A stretch of DNA of 64,000 bases from CAZKWG01 sp964615375 (GTDB lineage Bacteria > Myxococcota_A > UBA796 > CAZKWG01). Each line of letters opens with the position of its first letter. The stretch's first letter is position 1. The notes under the pieces were generated by a model. It did no database searches and had not been told where the DNA came from. It saw nothing but the letters and a program-made list of their open reading frames with translations. The DNA lies in contig CAZTOW010000017.1 of assembly GCA_964615375.1 (NCBI GenBank), forward strand, positions 62,001 through 126,000, given 5' to 3'. Both the position numbers and the translations under genes were made by a program. Positions 11,604 through 20,860 of the stretch are shown piece after piece.

Positions 11604-12392
11604 ATGAGCACATTTCCCGCGCGCGTCACGCTGGGTCGCAGCGCGCTCCAGGTCTGTCCGCTGGCCGTCTCGGGCGGCTACGGCGTGGACGAGCGCTCCT
11701 TGCTGCGCGCCTTCGACCGGGGTGTCAATTACTGGTATCACGGATCCTTCTTTCGCCCCGGGATGACCGCTGCGGTGCGGGAGATCGTGGGCTCGGGCCG
11801 GCGCGATCAGCTCGTCGTGGTGCTGCAGAGCTACATGCGCTGGGGCTGGTACCTGGAGCGCCGGGTCGAGCGCGAGCTGCGCCAGCTCAAGCTGGACCAC
11901 GCCGAGGTGCTGTTGCTGGGCTGGTACAACCAGGGAATCCCCGAGTTCATCCTGGACCGCGCCGTGAAGCTCCGGGAGCGGGGGCTGGTGCGCCACCTCG
12001 CCGTCTCCAGCCACGACCGGCCGAGCTTCGTCCGCTACGCCCAGGACCCGCGCCTGGACATCCTGCACGTCCGCTACAACGCCGCCCACCCCGGCGCCGA
12101 GCAGGACGTCTTCCCGCACCTGCCCGCCGAGGGCCGTCCGGGCCTGGTGGCCTACACCGCCACCGCCTGGGGCAAGCTGCTGGATCCGGCGAAGGCGCCG
12201 CCCGGAGAGGCTCCCCTGCGCGCGCGCGACTGCTACCGCTTCGCGCTGACCAACCCGAACATCCAGGTGTGCATGACGGGCCCCCGCGACGCGAGCCAGA
12301 TGGACGAGGCCCTCGCCGCCCTGGACGCGGGGCCGCTCTCCGCCGAGGAGGAGGCGCGGGCGCGGCGGATCGGGGCGCTGGCCCACGGGTGA
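11604..12392 (+). CDS. Aldo/keto reductase family protein
   Basis: The 262-aa protein follows the aldo-keto reductase barrel: it begins with TLGRSALQVCPLAVSGGYG and ends with a C-terminal TNPNIQVCMTGPRDASQMDEAL segment. The latter is the usual NADPH-binding end of AKR proteins. It is shorter than typical members (around 300 aa). The catalytic Tyr/Lys/His set is not obvious: the barrel region has VNYWYHG where D-x-A-x-x-Y is expected. It may therefore be a divergent or redox-inactive member. A strong GGGGAGAGGGGG precedes the ATG. Confidence 0.8.
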   Translation: MSTFPARVTLGRSALQVCPLAVSGGYGVDERSLLRAFDRGVNYWYHGSFFRPGMTAAVREIVGSGRRDQLVVVLQSYMRWGWYLERRVERELRQLKLDHAEVLLLGWYNQGIPEFILDRAVKLRERGLVRHLAVSSHDRPSFVRYAQDPRLDILHVRYNAAHPGAEQDVFPHLPAEGRPGLVAYTATAWGKLLDPAKAPPGEAPLRARDCYRFALTNPNIQVCMTGPRDASQMDEALAALDAGPLSAEEEARARRIGALAHG

Positions 12393-12509
12393 GGGGGCCA
12401 CGGGTGACTGGTCGAGCGCTCATCGGCGATTATCCTCTCATTGTGACCAGAGCCCGCGAGGCGGGCGAGGCCGCGGGGTGTGCCCGCGGCGAGGTCTCGA
12501 GGGGGTAGG

Positions 12510-12953
12510 ATGATCGTTCACTGGGTGGTGCTGGCCGACGCCAGCCGCGCGCGCATCTGCAGGTCGGATGAGCTGATCACGAACCTCGAGGAGGTGGACG
12601 ACATGGTCCATCCCCAGAGCCGGATGCACGCCGGAGAGCTGCTCTCCGATGATCGCGGGCGGATGAGGAACATGGCCGGCGTGGGCACGGCGATGGACGC
12701 GCACACGGATCCGGCCGACGTCGAGCAGGGGCGCTTCGCGGCCGAGCTGGCCCGCGCGCTGCTGCACGGGCTGGAGCAGGGTCGCTACGAGCGCCTGGTG
12801 ATCGCCGCGCCGCCGCGCTTCCTCGGGATGCTGCGCGGGGAGCTCTCGCCGCGCGTCCGCAGCGCCGTCGTGGGCGAGATTCACCATGACTACGTCCACA
12901 CGCCGCTCCATCAGGTGGGCGCGCTGGTCGCCGCGCAGCTTCAGAAGGCCTGA
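12510..12953 (+). CDS. Host attachment family protein
   Basis: The 147-aa protein matches the host-attachment family (AtsE-like). It opens with WVVLADASRARICRSD, has a central stretch ending in FAAELARALLHGLEQGRYERLVIAAPPRFLG, and a final LGML...LSPRVRSAVVGEI block. In the family the fold resembles an eRF1/Pelota-type domain; despite the name, its biochemical role is unsettled. I took the ATG at 12510, preceded by GGGGGTAGG, rather than an ATG ten codons upstream, because homology begins at MIVHWVVLAD. It stands alone. Confidence 0.85.
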   Translation: MIVHWVVLADASRARICRSDELITNLEEVDDMVHPQSRMHAGELLSDDRGRMRNMAGVGTAMDAHTDPADVEQGRFAAELARALLHGLEQGRYERLVIAAPPRFLGMLRGELSPRVRSAVVGEIHHDYVHTPLHQVGALVAAQLQKA

Positions 12954-13017
12954 CTCAGAAAGGCTGACAGCGTTGGCCTCGCGGCCTGTATGATCGGGGA
13001 TCCCACGGAGGTCCCCG

Positions 13018-16000
13018 ATGCCCGCTCTCGCCACGCGCCTGCTCACCGGCTGCGGTCTGCTCGCCCTCGCCGCGCCCGCCGCTCGGGCCTCGACCTGGTC
13101 CGATCCCGACCTGCCCTGGTGCGAGACGGCCACCGCCCCGGACGCCCCGGAGGTCACGGTCGATGAGACCTGCGAGTCGGACATCCCGGTCGGGACCATC
13201 GACCCCGGCATCAAGTGGCAGTGGAGCTCCAACGCCACGCACTCGGGCTACGACGAGCTGATGATGACGCCGGTGGTGGGCAACCTGACCGACGACGACG
13301 GGGACGGCGACATCGACGAGGACGACGTGCCCGAGGTGGTGGTCAACGCCTATACGGGTACGTCGTATTCCACTTATGGCGCGCTGGTGGCGGTGAGCGG
13401 GGACGACGGGAGCCAGGTCTTCTCCGTGCGGTCCGTGAGCTACAAGGGGAGCACCTACTACATCGGCGCGTCGGCGGGCGTGGCGCTGGGCGACCTGGAG
13501 GGGGACGGCAGCCCGGACATCTGCACGCTGGGCTACGGCGCCGCCACCCTCATCTGCCTGGAGAACGACGGGACGGTCAAGTGGGTGTCCTCGGCCTCCA
13601 CCTTCAACTATGACGCGCCCGCCATCCACGACCTGGACAACGACGGGCAGGCGGAGGTCATCGTCGGCGGGCGGGCCTACGACACGGACGGGACGCTGTT
13701 GTGGAGCGGCTCGGGCTACTTCTGCTACGGCGTGAACATGGACGACGACGACAACCTGGAGGTGATGTGCGGGGCCCGCGCCTACGACACCGACGGGACG
13801 CTGCTGTGGCTCGGCTCGGGGAGCTGGACGGCGGCGGGGGACTTCGACGGCGACGGCAAGGCGGAGTTCGGCAGCGTGGGCAGCGGCAAGGTCTACCTGC
13901 TGGACGACGACGGCACGACGCTGTGGTCCCGGTCGGTCTACAGCCCGGGGGGCTACACGACCGGCGGCGGGCCGCCCACGGTGGCCGACTTCGACGGCGA
14001 CGGCGAGCTGGAGCTGGCCGCGGCCGGGGCGGACGCCTACACCGTCTATGACACGGACGGATCCGTGCTGTGGTACGCCACCATCGTCGACACGTCCAGC
14101 CGCGTGACGGGAAGCTCGGTCTTCGACTTCGACGCCGACGGCGCGGCGGACGTGGTGTACGCGGACCACTACACGCTCTACGTGTTCGATGGGGCGACCG
14201 GGGACATCAAATACAGCAACGGCGACCACGCCTCGGGCACCCTCTACGAGTACCCGGTCATCGCCGACGTGGACAACGACGGCTCCAGCGACATCGTCGT
14301 GGCCAGCACCGACATGTGGTGGGAGACCTGGAACGGGCTCTCGGTCATCTCCGACGAGAGCTGGCAGCCCTCTCGCCCGGTCTGGAACCAGCACGCCTAC
14401 AGCATCACCAACGTGAACGACGATCTCAGCATCCCAGAGATCGTGGAGGAGAACTGGCTCTCCTACAACAACTTCCGCACGGCCGCGCCCAACTGGGGCA
14501 ACTCCAACTGGCTCTCGGACCTGGAGCTGGGCGAGGCGGAGCTGTGCTACGCGGCGTGCACGAGCCCGGCGGTCGAGGTCTGGGTGCCCGCGGGCAACGC
14601 GGGCCTGGCCGACGCCGAGAGCTACACCCTCCTGTTCTCGCGGGAGGACGGGGCGGAGGTGCGGACGGTGACCGGGGCGCTGGTCTCGGGCGAGGGCGCC
14701 GTGCTGGGCCCCTACAGCTTCACCGAGGACGAGTGGGGGGACGGTGCCTTGCTGGTGACGATCTCCGCGGGCGAGGACCCGGGCGAGTGTGACGAGACGG
14801 ACAACAGCGTGGACCTGGGCGACTGGCCCTACCCCAGCCTGGACGGGGACGGCGACGGGCACGCCGCCGACGACTGCGGGGGCGACGACTGCGACGACGC
14901 GGACGGGACGACCTGGACCGGGGCGGACGAGCTGGCCGACGACGTGGACAACGACTGCGACGGCCTCGCCGACGACGGGCTGGACGTGGACGAGGACGGG
15001 CTGATCACGGAGGACGAGCTGGAGCTGGGCACGGACCCGAAGGACGACGACTCGGACGACGACGGGATGATGGACAGCACGGAGCAGGAGGCGGGCACGG
15101 ATCCGCTCTCTGCGGACACGGATGGGGACGGGATCCAGGACGGGACGGAGAGCGGGCTCACCGAGCCGGAGGGTGAAGACACGGACGCGGGCGCGTTCGT
15201 GCCGGATGAGGATCCGTTCACCATCTCCGACCCGACGGACGCGGACAGCGACGAGGACGGGCTGGCCGACGGCACGGAGGACGCCGACCGGGACGGGGCC
15301 CAGGACGCGGACGAGACGGACGCGGTGAGCTCGGACTCGGACGGGGACGGGCTGATGGACGGGACGGAGAGCGGGCTCATGGAGCCGGAGAGCGAGGACA
15401 CCGACTGGTCGGTCTTCGTGCCCGACGCCGACCCGGAGAGCACCACCGATCCGTTGGATGACGACACGGACGACGACGGGCTGTCGGATGGATCCGAAGA
15501 CACGAACCAGAACGGATCGGCGGGCGGGACGGAGACGGACCCGAACGACACGGACACGGACGGAGACGGGATCCAGGACGGGACGGAGAGCGGGCTCAGC
15601 GAGCCGGAGGGCGAGGACACGGACGCGGGTGTGTTCGTGCCCGACGAGGATCCGGGCACCAGCACCGATCCGCTGAACCCGGACACCGACGGCGGCGGGC
15701 GCGAGGACGGGGACGAGGACGCTGACCACGACGGGGCCTTGGACGAGGGGGAGTGCGACCCGAACGATCCGAGCGACGATGAGACCTGCGGGGAGCAGCC
15801 CGACACCGGGGACACGGGCGGCGGGGACACGGGCGGGGAGACGGCGAGCCCGGACACGGGCGAGACGGGGGAGGAGACCGGCGGCGGTGGGGAGACGGGC
15901 GGGATCGACACGTCGGCGCCCGAGGAGGTGGACGGCTGGAGCGGGTACTACAAGGGTGGGTGTGGGTGCAGCGCGGCGCCGCGGGAGGGGCTCGGCGGGG

Positions 16001-16050
16001 CGGTGCTGGTCCTGGCGGCGCTGGGGCTGGTCCGGCGGCGGCGGGGGTGA
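13018..16050 (+). CDS. Giant FG-GAP/TSP3 repeat surface protein with MYXO-CTERM-like tail
   Basis: The 1010-aa protein begins with a signal peptide (cleavage likely after PAARA). Residues about 70-480 hold FG-GAP/VCBS-like repeats (DLEGDGSPDI, DFDGDGKAEF, DVDNDGSSDI), probably a calcium-binding propeller. A CARDB-like beta domain (about 510-610) and one MopE-like unit (DCDDADGTTWTG...DNDCDG) follow. Then come several TSP3-type Asp loops (DTDGDGIQDGTESGL) and a Thr/Gly/Asp linker. The end, GGCGCSAAP plus a hydrophobic span and RRRR, matches the MYXO-CTERM anchoring/sorting signal pattern. The protein is probably secreted or held at the surface. Function unknown. GGAGG precedes the ATG. Confidence 0.88.
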   Translation: MPALATRLLTGCGLLALAAPAARASTWSDPDLPWCETATAPDAPEVTVDETCESDIPVGTIDPGIKWQWSSNATHSGYDELMMTPVVGNLTDDDGDGDIDEDDVPEVVVNAYTGTSYSTYGALVAVSGDDGSQVFSVRSVSYKGSTYYIGASAGVALGDLEGDGSPDICTLGYGAATLICLENDGTVKWVSSASTFNYDAPAIHDLDNDGQAEVIVGGRAYDTDGTLLWSGSGYFCYGVNMDDDDNLEVMCGARAYDTDGTLLWLGSGSWTAAGDFDGDGKAEFGSVGSGKVYLLDDDGTTLWSRSVYSPGGYTTGGGPPTVADFDGDGELELAAAGADAYTVYDTDGSVLWYATIVDTSSRVTGSSVFDFDADGAADVVYADHYTLYVFDGATGDIKYSNGDHASGTLYEYPVIADVDNDGSSDIVVASTDMWWETWNGLSVISDESWQPSRPVWNQHAYSITNVNDDLSIPEIVEENWLSYNNFRTAAPNWGNSNWLSDLELGEAELCYAACTSPAVEVWVPAGNAGLADAESYTLLFSREDGAEVRTVTGALVSGEGAVLGPYSFTEDEWGDGALLVTISAGEDPGECDETDNSVDLGDWPYPSLDGDGDGHAADDCGGDDCDDADGTTWTGADELADDVDNDCDGLADDGLDVDEDGLITEDELELGTDPKDDDSDDDGMMDSTEQEAGTDPLSADTDGDGIQDGTESGLTEPEGEDTDAGAFVPDEDPFTISDPTDADSDEDGLADGTEDADRDGAQDADETDAVSSDSDGDGLMDGTESGLMEPESEDTDWSVFVPDADPESTTDPLDDDTDDDGLSDGSEDTNQNGSAGGTETDPNDTDTDGDGIQDGTESGLSEPEGEDTDAGVFVPDEDPGTSTDPLNPDTDGGGREDGDEDADHDGALDEGECDPNDPSDDETCGEQPDTGDTGGGDTGGETASPDTGETGEETGGGGETGGIDTSAPEEVDGWSGYYKGGCGCSAAPREGLGGAVLVLAALGLVRRRRG

Positions 16051-16084
16051 GGGTGCGGGGTGACCGATCCACCACACTATGTAG

Positions 16085-16122
16085 ACCTCCACCCCACCCC
16101 GCGTGACGTGGCCGGTGGAGGT
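16085..16122 (+). promoter_or_regulatory. Hairpin covering the tnpA ribosome site
   Basis: A perfect 9-bp inverted repeat (ACCTCCACC at 16085-16093, GGTGGAGGT at 16114-16122) contains the GGAGG that precedes the tnpA ATG by six bases. Folding in RNA would hide the ribosome site, a plausible way of damping transposase translation. This is inference from the sequence only. Confidence 0.4.
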
Positions 16123-16127
16123 GCGAC

Positions 16128-16463
16128 ATGGAACTCGGAAAGATCCTGAGCGAAGCCGAAGCCCGCTTCGCCCTTGCGGCGGCCGCGTCCAGCGGATTTC
16201 CGCGTCGACCCTGGGCGCGATCCCAGGGTCTGGCCCCGCGCTCGCTGAACGCTTGGCGGCTGAACCTCAACCGCCGGGGGCAGGACCGTCGCCGCCAGGG
16301 CTCGTCGCCCCACGCGCTGCGCCTGGTCGAGTTGCTGCCGCTTGGTCCCACGCCGCCGCAGGTGTGCTACACGCTGGAGGTGGAGGGGATTCGCCTGGAA
16401 GTCGGAGACGACTTCGCCGAGGACACGCTCCGCCGGCCGCTCGGCGCGCTGCGAGGATGCTGA
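16128..16463 (+). CDS. tnpA: IS66-family TnpA accessory protein
   Basis: The 111-aa protein has a helix-turn-helix-like N-terminal half (RPWARSQGLAPRSLNAWR), as in IS66 OrfA proteins. The second half keeps the short LRLVELLPL...LEVEGIRLEVGDDFAEDTLRRPLGAL pattern that ends in Cys. It overlaps tnpB by ATGCTGA, a standard arrangement for translational coupling. It appears full length, but the partner transposase is broken. Confidence 0.7.
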   Translation: MELGKILSEAEARFALAAAASSGFPRRPWARSQGLAPRSLNAWRLNLNRRGQDRRRQGSSPHALRLVELLPLGPTPPQVCYTLEVEGIRLEVGDDFAEDTLRRPLGALRGC

Positions 16464-16813
16464 CCCTCCCACCGTCGGTGCGGGTCTTCCTGGCGGTCGA
16501 GCCCGTGGACAGGCGCGGGAGCTTTGATGCGCTGGCAGGGCGGGTGCGGGCGCTGGGGCTGGACCCGACGGACGGGCACCTCTCCCTCTTCCTGTCGAGG
16601 CGGGGAAACCTAGTGAAATGCCTCTACTTCTTCGACCGCTCGGGTTGGGTGGTCTGGCAGAAACGGCTGCTGCGCGGCTCCTTTGAGCGGCCGACGGTTC
16701 CGGCGGGGACGACCCGGCTGCGCCTGGACGCCTCGGCGTTGAACGCCCTGTTGGAGGGGGGCCGGCTGCGCGCGCCGCGCCGGCGGGGGTACCGGCGGGA
16801 GATGGAGGACTGA
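16457..16813 (+). CDS. tnpB: IS66-family TnpB accessory protein
   Basis: The 118-aa protein starts MLTLPPSVRVFLAVEPVDRRGSFDALAGRV and continues through LGLDPTDGHLSLFLSRRGNLVKCLYF and WVVWQKRLLRGSFERP. This is the hallmark order of IS66 TnpB (Orf2) proteins: PPSVRxFLA-EPVDxRxxFDxL, GHLxxFxxRR, LxxGxF. The length is usual. The exact biochemical role in IS66 transposition is not settled. The start codon overlaps the tnpA stop. Confidence 0.88.
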   Translation: MLTLPPSVRVFLAVEPVDRRGSFDALAGRVRALGLDPTDGHLSLFLSRRGNLVKCLYFFDRSGWVVWQKRLLRGSFERPTVPAGTTRLRLDASALNALLEGGRLRAPRRRGYRREMED

Positions 16814-16885
16814 GAAGTTGACGTTGGTCGATCTCTATCTGGAGAGGGGATCGACAGGATCGAGGCGGAGAGTGTTGATGGCCCC

Positions 16886-17380
16886 ATGGTCGTCTCCGCC
16901 GAGCTCTACGCCACCGCCCTCGCAGAGAACGCGGCCCAGCGCCGTGAGCTCGCCGAGGTCAAGGCGCTGCTGGCCGCCAGCAACGCGCAGATCGCCACGC
17001 TGACAGCCGAGATCGGGAAGCTCAGCGTGGCGGTGGCGCGGTCCAACGAGCGCATCGCCGAGCTGGCTGCCGCCGCCGGTCGAGGCAAGCGCTAGCCGGC
17101 CTCTCCCGCGTCCCCTGCGCCGCCCGTACCCCCGCCCACACTGTCCGAGGAGCAACGCAGCACCTTCGAGGATCGTCCCCAACCCCCCGTGCTGCCCGAG
17201 CGCGAGAAACCCGCACCCAAAGCCCGTCGTCCCCTAGCGCGGGCTCCGCCCGCATCCCATGGAGGCGCTGCCCCCGCTTGCGCAAGAGCGCCCTCGCCAC
17301 CGCTCGGGTGCTCCCGCGAAAGCTCCCCCGACGGCTCGCTCACCGCTCGCCGGGCGGCTCCGCCGCCGTGCTCCCCCTGA
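16886..17380 (+). pseudogene. tnpC: Broken IS66 transposase gene (tnpC remnant)
   Basis: From 16886 the frame encodes the coiled-coil N-terminus of IS66 transposases (LAENAAQRRELAEVKALLAASNAQIATL). It is stopped by TAG at 17093-17095. The same frame resumes with LSEEQRSTFEDRPQPPVLPEREKPAPKARRPL, the proline-rich segment found just after that region in relatives. At about 17220 it passes into palindrome-rich, low-information sequence and closes at 17380. The zinc-binding and DDE catalytic parts are missing, so this is a nonsense-mutated and truncated remnant. Confidence 0.75.
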
Positions 17381-17436
17381 AATTCGTGTCGCCAGACGAT
17401 GAAATCCGGCTGTAGTAGATCAATAAATTACACGCG

Positions 17437-17453
17437 GTTTCTCCTGGAGAAAC
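17437..17453. promoter_or_regulatory. 8-bp palindrome upstream of the caspase-like gene
   Basis: GTTTCTCC and GGAGAAAC flank a single central T in the AT-richer stretch between the IS66 remnant and the caspase-like gene, 44 bp before its ATG. The size and place suit a repressor operator, but no regulator is known. The rest of 17381-17496 shows no gene. Confidence 0.3.
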
Positions 17454-17496
17454 AAGAGCTCCCAGGGTAGATCACCTGTGTTCTGTCGGAGCCCCA

Positions 17497-19155
17497 ATGC
17501 CCCCGTTGATCCTACTTCTCACCCATCTCGCCGTCGCCGAGGACAGAGACATCGTCCGCACCGAGACTCTCCCCCACACGGGCGGCCGTCGCGTCGCCCT
17601 GGTCATCGGCGTCGAGGACTACCGGAACGGGATTCCTCAGCTGGCCTACGCGGTCGACGACGCCCAGGCGATGGCCCGCGCGCTGATCGAGAGTGGCTCC
17701 TTCCTTCCTCAGGATGTCATCGTCCTGACCTCATCGTCGCCCGACCCCACGCTGCTGCCCACCCGGGTCCACATCCTGGAGCAGCTGGAGCGGCTTCAGC
17801 ATCAAGAGGGAGTGGATCTGGCCCTGGTATATTTCTCCGGCCATGGCAGCGCCGAGGACGTAGGCGGCCAACGCGAGAACTACATCTTCCCCCAGGACAC
17901 GTCCATGTCGGTGCTGGAGGACTCAGGCCTGAAGATAAGCACCCTGCTTGCCATGACAGAGGCCATCCCCGCCAGCGCCCGGCTGGTCCTGCTGGACGCG
18001 TGCCGCAACGATCCCAACGCGAAGTCCGTCTCCAACGCCAGCGGAGGATTTATGCAAGAGCGGTACAATCTCGAAGGGACGGTGGCCCTGTTCGGCGTGC
18101 CATTTGGCCAGACCGCGCAAGAGGTCGAGGGGCTGGGGCACGGCGCCTTCACGGCGTTCCTCGTCGAAGGCCTGGAGGGCCACGCCGATGGTTACGGCGG
18201 GGCGCCAGACGGGGTGGTCAGCGTGCAGGAGGTCTACCGATACGCGCGGGATCACCTGGCCGAGCTCCCCCGGGACGGCGGGCCACAGGAGCCGACCTTT
18301 GCCGGAGAGTGGCGTGGCGACGATCTCGCCATCGTGAATGTGCGGGGGCACGAGCCGGTGACCTGCCCGGCGCGTCAGAGGGATCTGGACGCAGCCCAGG
18401 ACGACGCCTTCCAGCAGTGCGCGAACCCCGATCGGATGCGGTTTCTCGCCGCAGCCACCCGCGCCCGCGCCACGCTCGCCTGCCTGGAGGAGCCGCTGAC
18501 TGCGGAGCTCGACATCCGAGACCACCAGCTTGGCGCGCTCTACCACCTGGAGCTGCACGACCTCGACACCGCGGCGCGCGAGCTACGTGCGGGAATATGG
18601 ACCGGGCAGCAGGCCCACGCGCCGTTGGATCTGCCGGAGGGCTGCTTGGTGGACGGAGCGCTGCGGCAGCAGGCGGAGCAGGTCCCCGTCGGATCGATAG
18701 AGATCCCGCGCGCGCCGCCGGAAGGGCGTGTGCGCGTCGCTGGGCTCAAGAGCGCGACCATGCCGGGTGGGGTGCCGGTCAACCTGCAGGTGTACTGGGG
18801 CTATGCGCGCGCGGAGCCCCCAAAGGCGTGGGGCGGCACGGGCCCACTACCGGTGCTCTCCGACGCGGTCAAGCCAGACATCGCGCTGGAGCGACAACGC
18901 GCCACGCGGCTGATGCTGGGGGCGGGAGGTGTCGGTGTGGCCGGGATCGGTGTAGCAATGGTCGGCAGGGTGATGCGGGCCGGCTGGCAGGACCAGTGGG
19001 AAGCCATCCACGCCGATCCGCCGGACGACCAGGACGCGGCCATCGCGGCCCAGGACCAGCTGCGGGTGAGGATCAACGCGGTCGGCGCGGGGGCCGTGGC
19101 CCTGGAAGGTATCGCCATCGGGCTAGGCGTGTGGGCATTGACGGTGCGTTTCTGA
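17497..19155 (+). CDS. Exported caspase-like (peptidase C14) protein with two C-terminal membrane spans
   Basis: A short N-terminal signal (to about residue 14) precedes a caspase-like domain at about 30-275. The catalytic pair is visible: His116 in YFSGHGSAED and Cys169 in LLDACRND, each at the end of a hydrophobic strand. The fold opens with RVALVIGVEDY, typical of bacterial metacaspase/caspase-like proteins. The middle (about 290-450) is unrecognised. Two hydrophobic spans at about 467-487 and 530-551 close the protein, so it probably sits in the inner membrane with the protease domain outside. Base composition is lower in GC than the flanks. The next gene starts 14 bp later. Confidence 0.88.
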   Translation: MPPLILLLTHLAVAEDRDIVRTETLPHTGGRRVALVIGVEDYRNGIPQLAYAVDDAQAMARALIESGSFLPQDVIVLTSSSPDPTLLPTRVHILEQLERLQHQEGVDLALVYFSGHGSAEDVGGQRENYIFPQDTSMSVLEDSGLKISTLLAMTEAIPASARLVLLDACRNDPNAKSVSNASGGFMQERYNLEGTVALFGVPFGQTAQEVEGLGHGAFTAFLVEGLEGHADGYGGAPDGVVSVQEVYRYARDHLAELPRDGGPQEPTFAGEWRGDDLAIVNVRGHEPVTCPARQRDLDAAQDDAFQQCANPDRMRFLAAATRARATLACLEEPLTAELDIRDHQLGALYHLELHDLDTAARELRAGIWTGQQAHAPLDLPEGCLVDGALRQQAEQVPVGSIEIPRAPPEGRVRVAGLKSATMPGGVPVNLQVYWGYARAEPPKAWGGTGPLPVLSDAVKPDIALERQRATRLMLGAGGVGVAGIGVAMVGRVMRAGWQDQWEAIHADPPDDQDAAIAAQDQLRVRINAVGAGAVALEGIAIGLGVWALTVRF

Positions 19156-19169
19156 TGGGGAGGTGTGGG

Positions 19170-20792
19170 ATGATGGTGTTCTTGCTGGTCTTCCTGGGGG
19201 GGTGCTTCATCAGCGCAAAGGTCGACGAACGGCTCCGAGATGGAGATGGAGACGGGGTCGGGATCGAAGCGGACTGTGACGACTGGGATTCGGACAACTA
19301 CCCAGGCGCAGATGAGCGCTGCGATGGGCAGGACAACAACTGCGACGGCAGCATCGATGAAGCGCAATCGGTCGATGCTGGCATCTGGTATGAGGATGCG
19401 GACCGCGATGGGTATGGCAACGAGTATGCCCCAGTCCAGGCCTGCGCGGCCCCTACGGACTACAGGGCGGACAAGACGGACTGCGACGACACAGATTTCA
19501 GCATCAACCCAGGCTCCGCAGAGATCTGCGATAACGTCGATAACAATTGTGATTCTATAGTCGACGAATCAGGAGCGTTGGACGAGACAATCTGGTACCT
19601 GGATCAGGATGGAGATGGCTATGGCGATCAAAATGACGCTGGCACCCTCTCCTGCGCCCATCCAGCCGATACGACATCAGACAACTCAGACTGCGATGAC
19701 TCAAACGAAGCGATCAATCCAGGTGCAGTGGAGTACTGTGATGGCAACGATAATGACTGCGATGGCGCAGAAGAAGGCATCGTGAGCCTGGAGAAAACCA
19801 CAGGAGCGTGGTCGAGCCTGACGTCCACCTGGGCCGCAGGCGACCTGGGCTCGCCGGTCTCCGTGACTCTGGACCAGTCGGGTACGGTATGGGTCTGTCC
19901 TGGAAGCTACTACGTCACCATCGAGGCAAGCGCATCGTGGCTGGTGATTCGTAGCCCAGATGGCCAAGACTACGCCGTGCTGAGTGGCGGTGGGGCAAGT
20001 CGAGTGATCCACAGTAGCGGAGATTTGACATTGGAGAATCTTGATATTGTGGATGGTACCACTTCTGAGTTTGGTGGTGTCCTTTACTCGTCGGGCATTC
20101 TGATGATCAAGAACAGTTTAATCGGGGGCGGATCAGCTTACAAAGGAGGTAACCTGTATTGCAACGGGTGCAGCCTCACGGTGGACACCGTAACCTTTCA
20201 AGGGGGCCATGCCGAATATGGCGGCGGTATCTACAACTACCATGGGAACTTCGATGCAATTGCGTTGACACTATCGGACAACTCGGCGATAGATGGAGGC
20301 GGATACTTCGGAAAGTCAGACAATACAACTATTCAATCCAGTACCATCTCTGGCAATGGGGCGATCTCTTCAGGTGGCGGCGTGTATCTGAGTGGCAGCA
20401 CGTTCACCATGAGCGATACCACGATCGAGGGCAATGAAGTGGGATCGTACGGAGCAGGTGCCTCCCTCTATGACGGCAGCACGTACACCATGAGCTCATC
20501 CAATATCCAGGGAAATATTGCAGGCCTGATTGGCGGTGGGCTCTATCTCGAGGGATCGTCGGATGCGATATGTACTGGGACAAGTGAGTCCACTTTCGGG
20601 ATATGGGGAAACCAGGCACTGGCGGGCGGCGGAGCCTTTCTTGGAAGCTCCAGCGACACGCTCGAGAGCATCACCTGTGATTGGACCGGTACAACCGACA
20701 ATGATCTCTACGACATCATATTAGCAAGCACCATCTATTACACATTTAGCGACAACGAGAGTTTTTTGTGTGCGTCTGGCCTGTGCGACTGA
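19170..20792 (+). CDS. MopE-repeat/beta-helix lipoprotein paired with the caspase-like gene
   Basis: A lipoprotein signal (MMVFLLVFLGGC) is followed by three MopE-type units (ERCDGQDNNCD, EICDNVDNNCD, EYCDGNDNDCD). A beta-helix domain follows, ending in TCDWTGTTDNDLYDI and a Cys-rich tail. It is a paralogue of the 960-aa protein at 2532-5414 but has fewer repeats and far more A/T-ending codons, a sign of separate history. The ATG at 19170 has GGGGAGG six bases upstream; an earlier in-frame ATG overlaps the caspase stop as TGATG. The 14-bp gap suggests co-translation with the protease. A surface-exposed partner or substrate of the protease is possible but unproven. Confidence 0.85.
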   Translation: MMVFLLVFLGGCFISAKVDERLRDGDGDGVGIEADCDDWDSDNYPGADERCDGQDNNCDGSIDEAQSVDAGIWYEDADRDGYGNEYAPVQACAAPTDYRADKTDCDDTDFSINPGSAEICDNVDNNCDSIVDESGALDETIWYLDQDGDGYGDQNDAGTLSCAHPADTTSDNSDCDDSNEAINPGAVEYCDGNDNDCDGAEEGIVSLEKTTGAWSSLTSTWAAGDLGSPVSVTLDQSGTVWVCPGSYYVTIEASASWLVIRSPDGQDYAVLSGGGASRVIHSSGDLTLENLDIVDGTTSEFGGVLYSSGILMIKNSLIGGGSAYKGGNLYCNGCSLTVDTVTFQGGHAEYGGGIYNYHGNFDAIALTLSDNSAIDGGGYFGKSDNTTIQSSTISGNGAISSGGGVYLSGSTFTMSDTTIEGNEVGSYGAGASLYDGSTYTMSSSNIQGNIAGLIGGGLYLEGSSDAICTGTSESTFGIWGNQALAGGGAFLGSSSDTLESITCDWTGTTDNDLYDIILASTIYYTFSDNESFLCASGLCD

Positions 20793-20860
20793 GGTGGAAA
20801 CGGTGACACTTGCGCATCACGCTCACCCCATAGCAAAGCTCATATCGGCAGGGTGGTAGA

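Larger units (their letters stand above)
16128..17380 (+). mobile_element. Degenerate IS66-family element
   Basis: Three genes lie in the order typical of IS66 elements: tnpA, tnpB (overlapping by 7 bp) and the beginning of tnpC. The transposase gene is interrupted by a stop and ends in palindromic GC-rich sequence (for example GCGGGC-TCC-GCCCGC at 17239-17253) rather than in the catalytic DDE part. I could not identify terminal inverted repeats or a target duplication, so the outer limits are approximate. It is not expected to move by itself. Confidence 0.75.

Noticed and set aside
12955..16092. A 1045-codon minus-strand frame over the giant FG-GAP/TSP3 gene
   Set aside because: Antisense shadow of Asp-rich repeats; the plus-strand product has a signal peptide and a MYXO-CTERM-like tail.
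17478..19154. A 1104-codon frame joining the caspase region to the MopE lipoprotein
   Set aside because: Its first 560 codons are the shifted shadow of the caspase-like gene; the true start has GGGGAGG and a lipobox at 19170.
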